From Deltaproteobacteria bacterium (GTDB taxonomy: Bacteria; Myxococcota; UBA727; VGSZ01), in NCBI GenBank assembly GCA_016177705.1, contig JACOUT010000017.1, positions 1 through 64,000 on the forward strand: a stretch of 64,000 nucleotides of DNA. Direction: 5' to 3'. A program made the position numbers and the translations under genes. The notes below the pieces were generated by a model. That model was not told the origin of the DNA. It made no database searches and saw only the letters and a list, made by a program, of their open reading frames with translations. Shown here piece after piece: positions 35,135 through 43,748 of this stretch (position 1 is the stretch's first letter; each line of letters opens with the position of its first letter).

Positions 35135-35167
35135 CGAGGGGCCCGCGAGGGCCCCTCGTTCGTTTCC
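35135..35167 (+). terminator. Rho-independent terminator of the lysine-rich gene
   Basis: A 10-bp perfect GC-rich stem (cgaggggccc at 35135-35144 with its complement at 35149-35158), a 4-nt loop GCGA, then the T-rich tail TTCGTTT. It lies 22 bp after the stop codon. Confidence 0.85.
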
Positions 35168-35198
35168 GGCCACCGGAGCCGTTGTAGGCTCGCGCCGC

Positions 35199-35966
35199 GT
35201 GGCCAAGACCGATCTCCCACCGGACCTCGAGGGGCGCTTGCGCGCAGCCGACGCCGCGCTGCTTGACGACCGGCAGGAGTTGCCCGCTGCCCGAGCGGTT
35301 GACGAGCTGTTGGCCGTCCTCGACGACGCGCGGCCCGAGGCCCGCGAGGCGGCCGCCGCCGAGCTCGGCTCCCACGGCGACGCGCGCGTGTTACCGGCGC
35401 TGCGGCGCCGCGCGCACGACCCGGCGCCGCGGGTGCGCGCCGCAGCGCTCGCCTCGATGGCGCGCCTGGCGCCCGAGCCGCTGTTCGCCGAGCTGGTGAA
35501 GGCGCTGCGCAGCGACGATGCCCGCGTGGTGGCAGGCGCCGCCGTGGTGCTCGGCCGCCTCGGCGATCGGGCGGTGCTGCCGAACCTGATCGACGCGTTC
35601 CAGACCGAGGACGAGGCGGCGGGCGCGGCCATCGCCTGGGCGCTCGGCCGTCTCGGCGACCGCGTGGTGCTGCCGTGGTTGGTCGCCGCCCTCGAGCAGG
35701 GCTTCGCGTCGTCGGCCGCGGCCGAGGCGCTCGGCAGGCTGCGCGATCAGCGCGCGGCGCCGGCGCTGTTGGCCTCGCTCGAGGTCGATGACGAGGCCAC
35801 CCGCGCCGCCGCGGCGCGCGCGCTCGGCCGCTGCGGCTACGCGCCGGCCATCGCGGTGCTGTCGCTGCGCCTGAACGACCCGAGCGCACGTGTGCGCCTG
35901 GCCGCGGCGGTGTCGTTGTGGGAGCTCGGCGAGGGCGCGCAGGCCGTCGCCGACGCGCTCGGCTGA
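35199..35966 (+). CDS. HEAT-repeat (PBS lyase-type) protein
   Basis: 255 aa from GTG 35199. Six or more HEAT-like helical repeats with the PBS-lyase pattern are seen, such as ALRRRAHDPAPRVRAAALASM, ALRSDDARVVAGAAVVLGRLGD, AIAWALGRLGDRVVLPWLV, LEVDDEATRAAAARALGRCG and LNDPSARVRLAAAVSLWELG. These alpha-solenoids mediate protein interactions; the enzymatic lyase role applies only to cyanobacterial phycobilin enzymes and is not implied. No signal peptide. The downstream hydrolase gene begins 10 bp after the stop, so the pair and probably pilD form one transcript. Confidence 0.82.
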   Translation: MAKTDLPPDLEGRLRAADAALLDDRQELPAARAVDELLAVLDDARPEAREAAAAELGSHGDARVLPALRRRAHDPAPRVRAAALASMARLAPEPLFAELVKALRSDDARVVAGAAVVLGRLGDRAVLPNLIDAFQTEDEAAGAAIAWALGRLGDRVVLPWLVAALEQGFASSAAAEALGRLRDQRAAPALLASLEVDDEATRAAAARALGRCGYAPAIAVLSLRLNDPSARVRLAAAVSLWELGEGAQAVADALG

Positions 35967-35976
35967 GCGGGCGAGC

Positions 35977-36633
35977 ATGGTGCAGCGCGGACAGGTGCTC
36001 GAGCGCATGACGGTGGTTCGCTCGGGCGAGCTGGCGCTCGAGGCGCTGTTCGCCAGCGGCGTCGCCGGCGCCGAGCGCGGCGGCCCCGTGGTGCTGGCCG
36101 GACCGCACCCGCGCTTCGGCGGCAACATGGACTCACCGGTGCTGACCGAGCTGGTCTGGGCGCTGGCCCGGCAGGGCCGGCCGACGCTGCGCTTCAACTG
36201 GCGAGGCGTGGGCGCCTCGCAAGGTGACAGCCGGGTGCCCGTGTTGCCGGCGGCGAGCCAGCCCACGCTCGACGACGAAACCAGTGACCTCGTCGCGGCC
36301 ATCGAGCACCACGCGGGCGGCGAGCGCTGCTCGCTGGTCGGCTACTCCTTCGGCGCCGCGCCGGCGACGCGCGCGGCCATCGAGCACCCCGCGGTCGAGC
36401 GGCTGGTGCTGGTGGCGCCGCTCATCGATGTGCTGGCCTTCGACTGGGACGCGCTGGTCGCGAGCGGCGTGCCGACCGCGATCGTGTGCGGCGAGCTCGA
36501 CCACCACGCCGCGGCGGACGCCGTGCGCAAGGCGGCCGGCCACCGGCTGCCGATCCGAGTGGTCGCGGGCGCGGGCCACGCCTTCCAGCGCGGCCTGCCC
36601 GAGCTTGCGCGCGCGGTTGCAGCGTCGTTGTGA
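35977..36633 (+). CDS. Alpha/beta hydrolase of the COG2945 type
   Basis: 218 aa. The N-terminal block VVLAGPHPRFGGNMDSPV and RPTLRFNWRGVGASQG match the COG2945 hydrolases, followed by the nucleophile elbow SLVGYSFGAAPA, an Asp in AIVCGELDHHAAAD and the His in VVAGAGHAFQRG. No cap domain, no signal peptide. Members are thought to be esterases or peptidases but few have been characterised. It sits between the HEAT protein and the prepilin peptidase with short gaps (10 and 27 bp); nothing links it clearly to pilus assembly. ATG 35977 is preferred; ATG 36007 is possible. Confidence 0.82.
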   Translation: MVQRGQVLERMTVVRSGELALEALFASGVAGAERGGPVVLAGPHPRFGGNMDSPVLTELVWALARQGRPTLRFNWRGVGASQGDSRVPVLPAASQPTLDDETSDLVAAIEHHAGGERCSLVGYSFGAAPATRAAIEHPAVERLVLVAPLIDVLAFDWDALVASGVPTAIVCGELDHHAAADAVRKAAGHRLPIRVVAGAGHAFQRGLPELARAVAASL

Positions 36634-36660
36634 GCGATCCCCTATGCTGACGCGAGCCCA

Positions 36661-37575
36661 ATGGACGACCTCGGCCTGAGCCTGTTCCTGCGCCGCCCCG
36701 CCGAGCTGCCGCCGAGCCTGGCGATCGCCTCGCTCGCGTTCGCCTTCGTGGTGGGTTCGTGCTGGGGCAGCTTCCTCAACGTGGTGATCGCGCGGGTGCC
36801 CGCCGGCATCTCGGTCGTGACGCCGCGGTCGCGCTGCCCGAAGTGCGGCGCCGCCATCGCCGCCTGGGACAACCTGCCGGTGCTGTCGTGGTTCCTGCTG
36901 CGCGCGCGCTGCCGCTCCTGCAAGGCGCCCATCAGCCCGCGCTACCCCATGATCGAGCTGGTCATCGGCCTGGCGGGCGCCGGCGTGGTGGCGCGCGCCG
37001 GCTGGTCGCTCGAGGCGCTCGAGCTGTTCGTGCTGGTCTGCGTGCTCACCGCCATCGCCTTCGTCGATCTCGACACCTGGACCGTGCCCCATCCCCTGTG
37101 GATCGCACTGGTGGCGTCGGGCCTCGCCTTTGGCGTCGCGCGCATGGTCACCGAGTCCGACGTCGACATCCTGCTCGCGCGCGTCATCGGCGCCGGCGGC
37201 GGCGGCCTGCTGCTCGGCGCCATTGTTGTGGCCGCCACCGGGCTGTTTCGGCGCACCGGGCGCATCGCGGCCGATCAAACGGCCATGGGCTGGGGCGACC
37301 CCCTGATCGTCGTCGGCATCGGTAGCCACCTCGGCTGGCGCCTGTTGCCGATCGTGATCCTGTTCGCGTCGCTGCAAGGCGTGGTGGTGGCGCTGTTGCT
37401 GCGCGCCCAGGGCGGCCTGAAAGGCGAAAAGCCGGTCAGCGACGCCGACGACTGGGTGCCGCCGGCCGGCGCGGTCCCGTTTGGCCCTTTTCTGGCGCTC
37501 GGTGCCCTCGAGGCGGCATTCTTCGGCGATGTCGTGCTGGGGTGGCTTTGGGGCTTGGCCGGGATCGGGGAGTAG
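36661..37575 (+). CDS. pilD: Type IV prepilin peptidase/N-methyltransferase
   Basis: 304 aa, inner-membrane aspartic protease that removes the leader from prepilins and methylates the new N-terminus. The N-terminal cytoplasmic loop has the four Zn-binding Cys (CPKCG and CRSCK) after GSCWGSFLNVVIARVP. The two catalytic Asp are in FVDLDTWTVP near residue 140 and in MGWGDPLI near residue 213 (GxGD, here GWGD). About eight hydrophobic segments are visible. A roughly 55-residue C-terminal extension including DDWVPPAGAVPFGPFLALGA is typical. It lies 126 bp before the XRE gene that precedes pilMNOPQ, so pilus genes are clustered here. Confidence 0.94.
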   Translation: MDDLGLSLFLRRPAELPPSLAIASLAFAFVVGSCWGSFLNVVIARVPAGISVVTPRSRCPKCGAAIAAWDNLPVLSWFLLRARCRSCKAPISPRYPMIELVIGLAGAGVVARAGWSLEALELFVLVCVLTAIAFVDLDTWTVPHPLWIALVASGLAFGVARMVTESDVDILLARVIGAGGGGLLLGAIVVAATGLFRRTGRIAADQTAMGWGDPLIVVGIGSHLGWRLLPIVILFASLQGVVVALLLRAQGGLKGEKPVSDADDWVPPAGAVPFGPFLALGALEAAFFGDVVLGWLWGLAGIGE

Positions 37576-37653
37576 CCGTCGCAGATCCGAGCTGCCCTTG
37601 GTTGCCCGATCGCTGCAGCCGCACCCAGAGATAACAGGTGGTTACAGGCGGAG

Positions 37654-37700
37654 TGATAGGCAAATTTGCGTCGATTGAGGGCGCTCTGATAGGTAATTGG
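37654..37700 (+). promoter_or_regulatory. Direct repeats upstream of the XRE gene, possible operator
   Basis: Two near copies of TGATAGGyAAnTT, at 37654-37666 and 37687-37699, are 33 bp apart, about three helical turns, in an AT-richer stretch just before the GTG start. A pair of AACAGG/TACAGG motifs lies a little upstream (37633-37647). The second copy overlaps the ribosome-binding position, so bound protein would block translation or transcription. Autoregulation by the XRE protein is inferred. Confidence 0.45.
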
Positions 37701-37701
37701 T

Positions 37702-37947
37702 GTGGCTGACGACAAGCTCAAGAACAACGTCAAGAAGCTGCGCGAACAGCGCCTGCTGTCGAAGGCGGAGCTTGCGCGCAAGGCCGGGCTGTCGGCGCTG
37801 ACCATCGATCGGGTGGAGTCCGGCATGCCGTGCCGCATGGACACCAAGAGGAAGATCATCCTGGCCCTCGGCCTGACGGTCGAGGATCGCGATCAGGTCT
37901 TCGATGCCGACGAGCAAGAGGGCGAGCCTGGCGGGACTGAAGCGTAG
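37702..37947 (+). CDS. Small XRE-family DNA-binding regulator
   Basis: 81 aa, GTG start. A single helix-turn-helix of the Xre/Cro type covers about residues 8-65: NNVKKLREQRLLSKAELARKAG and LSALTIDRVESGMPCRMDTKRKI, with the recognition helix SALTIDRVESG. The acidic C-terminal tail (EDRDQVFDADEQEGEPGG) shows no ligand domain. It is placed between pilD and pilM on the same strand, 57 bp before pilM, so it could tune pilus gene expression. It may also simply be carried with the pilM promoter. Similar short XRE proteins occur before pilM in other Myxococcota in my recollection, but I cannot check this here. Confidence 0.8.
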   Translation: MADDKLKNNVKKLREQRLLSKAELARKAGLSALTIDRVESGMPCRMDTKRKIILALGLTVEDRDQVFDADEQEGEPGGTEA

Positions 37948-38004
37948 CGGAACACGCCTGGGGCGCTCGTGCTCCAGGAAGGAATTTGGCCCCTGGGAGG
38001 GATC

Positions 38005-39060
38005 GTGGCGAAGGGCAATCTCATCGGACTCGATATCGGCTCGTCGAGCATCAAGGTCTGCCAGCTCAAGGAGGCGCGCAAGGCGTACCAGCTCCAGTGC
38101 TTCGGCATGATCGCGCTGCCGCCCGAGGCCATCGTCGACGGCTCCATCATGAACCAGACCGCCATCGTCGACGCGGTGCGCGAGCTGGTGGCGAGCCAGA
38201 AGATCAAGGTGAAGGACGTCGCCGTGTCGGTGTCGGGCCACTCGGTCATCTTGCGCAAGATCAACCTGCCGGTGATGACGCGCGAGGAGCTCGACGAGTC
38301 GATCCAGTGGGAGGCCGAGCAGTACATCCCGTTCGACATCAACGACGTCAACATCGACGTCGCCATCTTGAACGACCACAACGACCAGGGCCAGATGGAC
38401 GTCCTGTTGGTGGCCGCCAAGAAGGACATGATCAACGACTACATCAACGTGGTGCGTGAGGCCGGGCTGGCGGCGCAGGTGGTCGACGTCGACTCGTTCG
38501 CCGTGCAGAACGCCTTCGAGATCAACTACAACCTGCCGGTCGGCGAGACGGTGGCGCTCATCAACGTCGGCGCCAGCGTGGTCAACATCAACGTGGTGCA
38601 CTCGGGCATCAGCGCCTTCACGCGCGACATCGCGCAGGGCGGCAACCAGTACACCGACGAGATCCAGAAGCAGCTCAACGTCAGCTACGACGAGGCCGAG
38701 GCGCTCAAGATCGGCGGCGGCGGCGCGGAGCAGGACAGCGTGGTGCCGCAAGAGGTCGAGCGCGTCATGCAGCAGGTCTCGGAGACCATCGCCAACGACG
38801 TGCAACGCTCGCTCGACTTCTACGCCGCTACCTCGGCGGACGCGGCCATCAACCGCATCTACCTTTCCGGCGGCTGCGCCAAGGTGCCGGCGTTGTCGCG
38901 CGCCATCGAGGGCAAGACCGGCGTGCCGGTCGAGAGCGTCGACCCGTTCCGCAACATCGACGTCGCCGCGCGCGGCCTCGATCCCAACTTCCTGCGTGCC
39001 AACGCGCCGCTCGCCGCGGTCAGCGTCGGTCTCGCCCTCCGCAGCGGCGACGAGCGCTGA
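38005..39060 (+). CDS. pilM: Type IV pilus assembly protein PilM
   Basis: 351 aa, cytoplasmic actin/FtsA-like ATPase. Phosphate 1 motif LIGLDIGSSSIKVCQLK lies at the start, with VIREINLPV-like ILRKINLPVMTREELDESIQWEAEQYIPFD, and the adenosine region LSGGCAKVPALSRAIEGKTG near residue 290. PilM polymerises under the membrane and binds the short N-terminal tail of PilN. GTG 38005 is preferred because GGAGG sits 7 nt upstream and the conserved fold begins at once; a longer form from 37969 adds 12 unlikely residues. Gaps of 43, 21 and 20 bp connect it with pilN, pilO and pilP. Confidence 0.95.
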   Translation: MAKGNLIGLDIGSSSIKVCQLKEARKAYQLQCFGMIALPPEAIVDGSIMNQTAIVDAVRELVASQKIKVKDVAVSVSGHSVILRKINLPVMTREELDESIQWEAEQYIPFDINDVNIDVAILNDHNDQGQMDVLLVAAKKDMINDYINVVREAGLAAQVVDVDSFAVQNAFEINYNLPVGETVALINVGASVVNINVVHSGISAFTRDIAQGGNQYTDEIQKQLNVSYDEAEALKIGGGGAEQDSVVPQEVERVMQQVSETIANDVQRSLDFYAATSADAAINRIYLSGGCAKVPALSRAIEGKTGVPVESVDPFRNIDVAARGLDPNFLRANAPLAAVSVGLALRSGDER

Positions 39061-39103
39061 ACCCGCACCCTCTGATTCCCCCCTTTGAGCAAGGAGAGCA
39101 GCC

Positions 39104-39652
39104 ATGATTCGCATCAACCTGCTGCCGGTCCGAGCCAAGAAGAAGCGCAACACCAGCATCTATCAGTTGGTGGCCATGAGCGGCGGCATCCTGCTCGCTA
39201 TCTTGGTGGCGGTGACGGTGAGCTTCGCCTACCAGAACACGCTCGAGGAGCAGGCCAAGAAGATCGCGGACGCCGACGCCGAGATCAAGCGCCTCGAGAA
39301 GATCATCGGTGAGGTGAAGGAGCTCGACAGCCAGAAGCAGCGGCTGCTCAACCAGCTCGCCGTCATCGACCGACTCGAGAAGGGCAAGCGCGGCCCGGTG
39401 CGCGTGCTCGACGAAATGTCGAACGCCATCCCCAAGCGCGTCTGGCTGATCGACTTCAAGGAGGCCGGCGGCATCCTGGCGATGCGCGGCGCCGCCATCG
39501 ACAACGCCGACGTCTCGGAGTTCATGCGCGCGTTGCAGAAGTCGCCCTACTTCACCGACGTCACGCTCAAGTTCACGCAGGCGGACACCCGCGAGGGCGT
39601 GCAGATCTACTCCTTCCAGGTCGAGTGCAAGGTCAACTACCAGGCGGCGTGA
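39104..39652 (+). CDS. pilN: Type IV pilus assembly protein PilN
   Basis: 182 aa, bitopic inner-membrane protein. The cytoplasmic tail starts MIRINLLPVRAKKKRN, the INLLP motif that docks into PilM. One TM helix follows (residues about 22-45), then a coiled coil (EEQAKKIADADAEIKRLEKI and onward, to about 90) and a ferredoxin-like periplasmic domain. It pairs with PilO to form the alignment complex that links PilM to PilP and PilQ. AAGGAG precedes ATG 39104. Confidence 0.95.
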   Translation: MIRINLLPVRAKKKRNTSIYQLVAMSGGILLAILVAVTVSFAYQNTLEEQAKKIADADAEIKRLEKIIGEVKELDSQKQRLLNQLAVIDRLEKGKRGPVRVLDEMSNAIPKRVWLIDFKEAGGILAMRGAAIDNADVSEFMRALQKSPYFTDVTLKFTQADTREGVQIYSFQVECKVNYQAA

Positions 39653-39673
39653 GCCGGGCGAGGCGAGGGAAAC

Positions 39674-40315
39674 ATGGAAAAGCTCCTCGAACAGTTCGCG
39701 AAGATCCCGCTGCAACAGAAGTTGATTGCGGTGGCCGCGGCGGTGCTGTTGATCGGCGTCGCCACCTACTTCTGGTCCGTCGACCCTGCCCTCGAACAGA
39801 TCGCGGACAACGAGGCCCGTATCGAGAAGCAGGAAGCCCAGTTGCTCAAGCTGCAGCAGCAGGCGCAGCACCGCACGCAGTTCATGCGCGAAGTGGAACG
39901 CCTCAAGCAGCGCCTGCGGGAAGCGGAAGAGCAGCTCCCCAAGCAAGCCGAGATCCCAAAGCTGCTGCGTGACATCGCCTACGAGGCGCAGCAGTCGGGC
40001 CTGCGGCTCGATCGCTTCGAGATCCAGGCCGAGACGCAGGAAGGCGACTTCGCGCGGGTGCCGGTCAAGATGTCCGTGCGCGGCGGCTATCACGAGATCG
40101 CGGTGTTCTTCGACCGCCTCGCCAAGATGCCTCGTATCGTGAACGTCACCGATCTGCTGATGACCACGCCGTCACTCGAGAACAAGAAGATCGTCGTCAG
40201 CTCGAGCTACACGGCGACCACCTACCGCTTCCTCGACAAGGCGCCCGAGCCGTCGTCGACCGGCGAGGATGGTCAGAAGAAACCGAAGAAAAAGGCTGAG
40301 GAAGACAACGGCTGA
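39674..40315 (+). CDS. pilO: Type IV pilus assembly protein PilO
   Basis: 213 aa. The short cytoplasmic N-terminus MEKLLEQFAKIPLQQKL is followed by a TM helix (LIAVAAAVLLIGVATYFWSV, residues about 17-36), a coiled coil (about 40-100) and the PilO ferredoxin-like domain with YHEIAVFFDRLAKMPRIVNVTDL. A Lys-rich tail (DGQKKPKKKAEEDNG) extends past the usual end. It heterodimerises with PilN in the periplasm. GAGGGAA precedes the ATG. Confidence 0.95.
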   Translation: MEKLLEQFAKIPLQQKLIAVAAAVLLIGVATYFWSVDPALEQIADNEARIEKQEAQLLKLQQQAQHRTQFMREVERLKQRLREAEEQLPKQAEIPKLLRDIAYEAQQSGLRLDRFEIQAETQEGDFARVPVKMSVRGGYHEIAVFFDRLAKMPRIVNVTDLLMTTPSLENKKIVVSSSYTATTYRFLDKAPEPSSTGEDGQKKPKKKAEEDNG

Positions 40316-40335
40316 GCCGGTCGAGGAGCACCATC

Positions 40336-40872
40336 ATGCGCATCACCCACTACCCAGCCGTGTTGATCTCGCTCGCCGTGCTCGGCGTCGCCGCGTGTGG
40401 CGAGGACGAAGAAGCCGCCGCCGGCGCAGCGCCGGGGGCCGCCGACGCGCCCAAGGCGGATGAGCCAGGCGCGGCCGCCCCCGCCGAGGCGGAGAAGCAG
40501 GAAGAGCTTTCCTACACCTACAACGCCATGAACCGGCGCGATCCGTTCAAGACCTACTTCGACGAGCTGTCGCAGAACGAGCAGGCAGACCAGAGCAACC
40601 TGACCGAGCTGCAGAAGATCGACCTCGACAAGCTGCACCTGGTCGCCGTGGTGGTGGGGACCGCGACGCCGATGGCCATGGTCGAGGACACGGCGGGGCG
40701 CGGCCACACCGTGAAGATCGGCACGCTGATCGGTAAACGCCTAGGGCAGGTGAAGCACATCCGGCGCGGTGAGATCGTGGTGCAGGAGGAGTTCCGCGAC
40801 TTCACCGGCAAGCGCATCCCGCAGCTCAAGGAGCTGAAGCTCGAAGAGTCGGTTGCCTCCGCACCGAAGTAG
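40336..40872 (+). CDS. pilP: Type IV pilus assembly lipoprotein PilP
   Basis: 178 aa. Signal peptide ends in the lipobox GVAACG near residue 20. An acidic Ala/Glu/Pro linker (to about residue 60) precedes the PilP beta-domain: NAMNRRDPFKTYFDELSQ, LDLDKLHLVAVV-like IDLDKLHLVAVVVGTATPMAMVED, GHTVKIGTLIGKRLGQV and IVVQEEFRDFTGKR. PilP connects the PilN/PilO dimer to the N-domains of the PilQ secretin. A terminator-like hairpin follows 26 bp after the stop, in the gap before pilQ. Confidence 0.94.
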   Translation: MRITHYPAVLISLAVLGVAACGEDEEAAAGAAPGAADAPKADEPGAAAPAEAEKQEELSYTYNAMNRRDPFKTYFDELSQNEQADQSNLTELQKIDLDKLHLVAVVVGTATPMAMVEDTAGRGHTVKIGTLIGKRLGQVKHIRRGEIVVQEEFRDFTGKRIPQLKELKLEESVASAPK

Positions 40873-40898
40873 CGAGCTGCAGGTCGTACATTGTCGCC

Positions 40899-40922
40899 AG
40901 AAGGGGCCGTTCGGCCCTTTCT
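40899..40922 (+). terminator. Hairpin between pilP and pilQ, terminator or attenuator
   Basis: AGAAGGGGCC at 40899-40908 pairs with GGCCCTTTCT at 40913-40922 (10 bp with one G-T pair, 4-nt loop GTTC), and the 3' arm itself supplies CTTTCTGT. It lies inside a 204-bp gap in the otherwise tightly packed pilMNOPQ locus and could lower pilQ transcription relative to pilMNOP or mark a separate pilQ promoter. Confidence 0.6.
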
Positions 40923-41076
40923 GTCGTCGTGGGCCTTGATCGAGACTGTGGCCGGCCGACGCGGAGCGGAGACACGCCTGGATCACCCGCAGGGATCACC
41001 GGTGAAAAACTTGCGAATGACCTCGATCCGGCCGAGTGTTTCCCGAACCCGTCGCGAACCCTTCCGGGGAGAGCAC

Positions 41077-43611
41077 ATGCGCCCGTCGTATTTCGTCACC
41101 GCCGCCGTCGTCACCCTCGCTGCGTCCGGGCTTGCCCACGCCGAGGAGGCGCCGTCCGGCAACCGCATCGACGCCGTCGATGTCCTGCCCACCGACGACG
41201 GCGCGGAGATCACCATCCGCGGCGAACAGCGACCAGAGTACTCGCTGTTCAAGCTCGCCGGTCCAACGCGCGTCGTCATCGACATGCCGGGTGGCGACGT
41301 GGCGTCCACCAGGGTGCCGACGGACTTGCCCGCCGATTCGCTGGTCTCGAGCGTCACCACGACCCAGTTCCGCGGCAAGACCGGCCCGGTGGCGCGCGTG
41401 GTGCTGGTGCTGCGCGGCGAGGTCGAGCTCGAGGCCAAGCAGGCGGCGCGTGCGGTGGTGCTTCGTGCGCGGCGCGCAGTGGCGTCGGCGTCCCCGCCGG
41501 CAGCCGCGGTGGCGGCGTCGGTGAGCGCCTCACCCGTGATCGAGCTGACCGGCTCCGACGAGACCGCCGCCGCCAAGCGACTGCTCGGCGTGGAGGCGCG
41601 CACGCAGGATGGCGGCACCGTCGTGCTGCTCAAGACCGACGGTGAGGTCGCGCGCTACGAGGTCGAGGAGGCGGTGGCGCCGGCGCGCTTGGTGGTGTCG
41701 ATCTTCGGTGTCACCTCCGTCGGCGGCGCCGAGCGGGCATTCGATCAAAGCGCGATCAAGGCGGCGCGCATCGGCAAGCGCGACGATCACGTGCGCGTGG
41801 TGCTCGACATGCGGGACGACGGCGTCATGCCGCGCTACGACGTCGCCAGCACTGGCGAGGGGATCGCGGTGCTGTTCTCGGGCGCCGTCGAGACCAAGAC
41901 CGCCGCCGTCGAGATCGGCGCGGTCTCCTTCGACAAGAAGAACGGCTTCTGGCGCCTGCGCTTGGACACCGGCGGCGCCGTCGCCGTGCGCACCGTCAAG
42001 AACGCGCCCGACGAGAAGATCGTGGCGCTCGACGGCGCCCGCGTGGCGCAGCACCTGCTCGGCGCGCGCGGCCTGCGCGGCGGGCCGGTCGCCGACGTCA
42101 TCTTGGCGCGCGACGAGCTGCGCGCCGACAGCGTGCGCGTCAAGCTGGCGCTGGTCGGCGACGTCGAGCACAGCGTTTGGCAGAAGGACGGAGCGGTCTA
42201 CTGGGATGTGCGCACCAACGAGCCGGTGGTGGCGCGCAGTGACGATCGCGTGCAGCCCTCGGCGGCGCCGTTCTCCACCGCACCGCTCGCGCTGGCGCAG
42301 ACCGGCCTGGCAGCGGCGGCCTACCGCGGCAAGAAAATCACCATCGACCTGCAAGACGCCGACATCGTCAACGTCATCCGCCTGATTGGCGACGTCTCCG
42401 GCAAGAACGTCGTCGTGGCCGAGGACGTCAAGGGCAAGGTCACCCTCAAGCTCAAGAACGTGCCGTGGGACCAGGCGCTCGACGTCATCTTGAAGACGAA
42501 AGATCTCGGGCAGGAGACGCGCGGCGGCATCATCCGCGTGGTGCTGCAGTCCAAGCTCGACGCGGAACGCCAAGCCCGTCTGGCGCTGCAAGACGAGCGC
42601 GAAAAGAAGATGCCGACCACGGTGCGCCTCATCCCCGTCAACTACGCCGTGGCCAAGGAGCTGCAGCCGCAGGTGAAGGAGATCCTGTCGGCGCGCGGCA
42701 AGGTCGCCTTCGACGAGCGCACCAACGTGTTGGTGGTCGAGGACATCCGCGACAACCTCGACCAGGCCGAGCGGCTCGTGCGCACCCTCGACACCCAGAC
42801 GCCACAGGTGCTGATCGAGGCGCGCATGGTCGAGGGCTCGACGACCTTCTCACGCACGCTCGGCATCCAGTGGGGCGGCGGCCTGTTCTTCTCCCAGCGC
42901 GGAGGCAACCCGACCGGCCTGGTGTTCCCGAGCAACATCGGTTTGACCGGCGGCGCGGACGACCAGGCCGCGCTGCAGGGGGGTCAGGCGACGCCCGGTG
43001 TGCCGTTCCCGCCGAACTTCGCGGTCAACCTGCCGGCGCAAAACGTCACCTCGAGCGTCGGCCTGAACCTCGGCTCCATCGGCAACTTCGGCTTCCTGAA
43101 TGCGCGCCTGTCAGCCGCTGAGAGCACCGGTCAGGCGAAGATCATCTCGGCGCCGCGCGTCACCACCCTCAACAACAAGCGCGCCAGGATTACCCAGGGC
43201 GTCGACATCACCATCCCGGTGGTGACCGCGAACACACTGACGGTGCAGGTGGTCAAGGCGGCGCTGACCCTCGATGTCACGCCGCACGTCACCGCCGACG
43301 GCTCGATTCTGATGGCGCTGAACATCCAAAACGACGTGCCCGACTTCACCCAGCGCACCCGAGACATCCCGGCCATCCAGACGAAACAGGCCGAGACCGA
43401 GATGCTGGTCGCCGACGGCGACACCGCCGTCATCGGCGGCATCTTCACGAGGACCCAGGGCGAGAACACGTCGCAGACGCCGTTCCTCGGCTCCATCCCC
43501 ATCCTCGGCTGGCTGTTCAAGTCCTACACCGAAAACGACAACCGCACGGAGATGCTGGTGTTCATCACGCCGCGCATCGTCAACCGTGGCACGAGCGGGG
43601 GTGCTCAGTGA
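41077..43611 (+). CDS. pilQ: Type IV pilus secretin PilQ
   Basis: 844 aa, outer-membrane secretin through which the pilus exits. Signal peptide YFVTAAVVTLAASGLAHA, then two or three AMIN domains (about residues 30-110, 150-230 and 235-300) that bind peptidoglycan. A Ser/Ala linker is followed by STN (about 420-490; ITIDLQDADIVNVIRLIGDV), secretin N-domain (about 513-585; VRLIPVNYAVAKELQPQV), and the C-terminal secretin gate (about 640-840) with VLIEARMVEG, ISAPRVTTLNNKRARITQG and LVFITPRIV. ATG 41077 is preferred: GGGGAGAG precedes it and it starts the signal peptide. The frame upstream to 40891 crosses the terminator-like hairpin, so it is not coding. Confidence 0.95.
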   Translation: MRPSYFVTAAVVTLAASGLAHAEEAPSGNRIDAVDVLPTDDGAEITIRGEQRPEYSLFKLAGPTRVVIDMPGGDVASTRVPTDLPADSLVSSVTTTQFRGKTGPVARVVLVLRGEVELEAKQAARAVVLRARRAVASASPPAAAVAASVSASPVIELTGSDETAAAKRLLGVEARTQDGGTVVLLKTDGEVARYEVEEAVAPARLVVSIFGVTSVGGAERAFDQSAIKAARIGKRDDHVRVVLDMRDDGVMPRYDVASTGEGIAVLFSGAVETKTAAVEIGAVSFDKKNGFWRLRLDTGGAVAVRTVKNAPDEKIVALDGARVAQHLLGARGLRGGPVADVILARDELRADSVRVKLALVGDVEHSVWQKDGAVYWDVRTNEPVVARSDDRVQPSAAPFSTAPLALAQTGLAAAAYRGKKITIDLQDADIVNVIRLIGDVSGKNVVVAEDVKGKVTLKLKNVPWDQALDVILKTKDLGQETRGGIIRVVLQSKLDAERQARLALQDEREKKMPTTVRLIPVNYAVAKELQPQVKEILSARGKVAFDERTNVLVVEDIRDNLDQAERLVRTLDTQTPQVLIEARMVEGSTTFSRTLGIQWGGGLFFSQRGGNPTGLVFPSNIGLTGGADDQAALQGGQATPGVPFPPNFAVNLPAQNVTSSVGLNLGSIGNFGFLNARLSAAESTGQAKIISAPRVTTLNNKRARITQGVDITIPVVTANTLTVQVVKAALTLDVTPHVTADGSILMALNIQNDVPDFTQRTRDIPAIQTKQAETEMLVADGDTAVIGGIFTRTQGENTSQTPFLGSIPILGWLFKSYTENDNRTEMLVFITPRIVNRGTSGGAQ

Positions 43612-43748
43612 CGCCCCGCCCATCGGCCTCGGCTTGGATCCGAGGTGGCAAGGGCAGACGCCAACCGGCCGCCCTCCTCGTGAAATCTCCGTCGCGACCC
43701 GCTAGCATGCGCGATGACACCCTGCGCTGTGCCGACCAGGAGGCTCGA
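43612..43748. other. 137-bp gap after pilQ
   Basis: Gap between pilQ and the lipoprotein gene. CAGGAGG ends 6 nt before ATG 43749 and is a strong ribosome site. CTAGCAT at about 43703 might be a -10 element, but no partner is clear. No hairpin terminator was found, so read-through from pilQ is possible. Confidence 0.35.

Noticed and set aside
40891..41076. Longer pilQ start at 40891
   Set aside because: The extension contains a terminator-like hairpin and no signal peptide; ATG 41077 has a ribosome site and starts a signal peptide.
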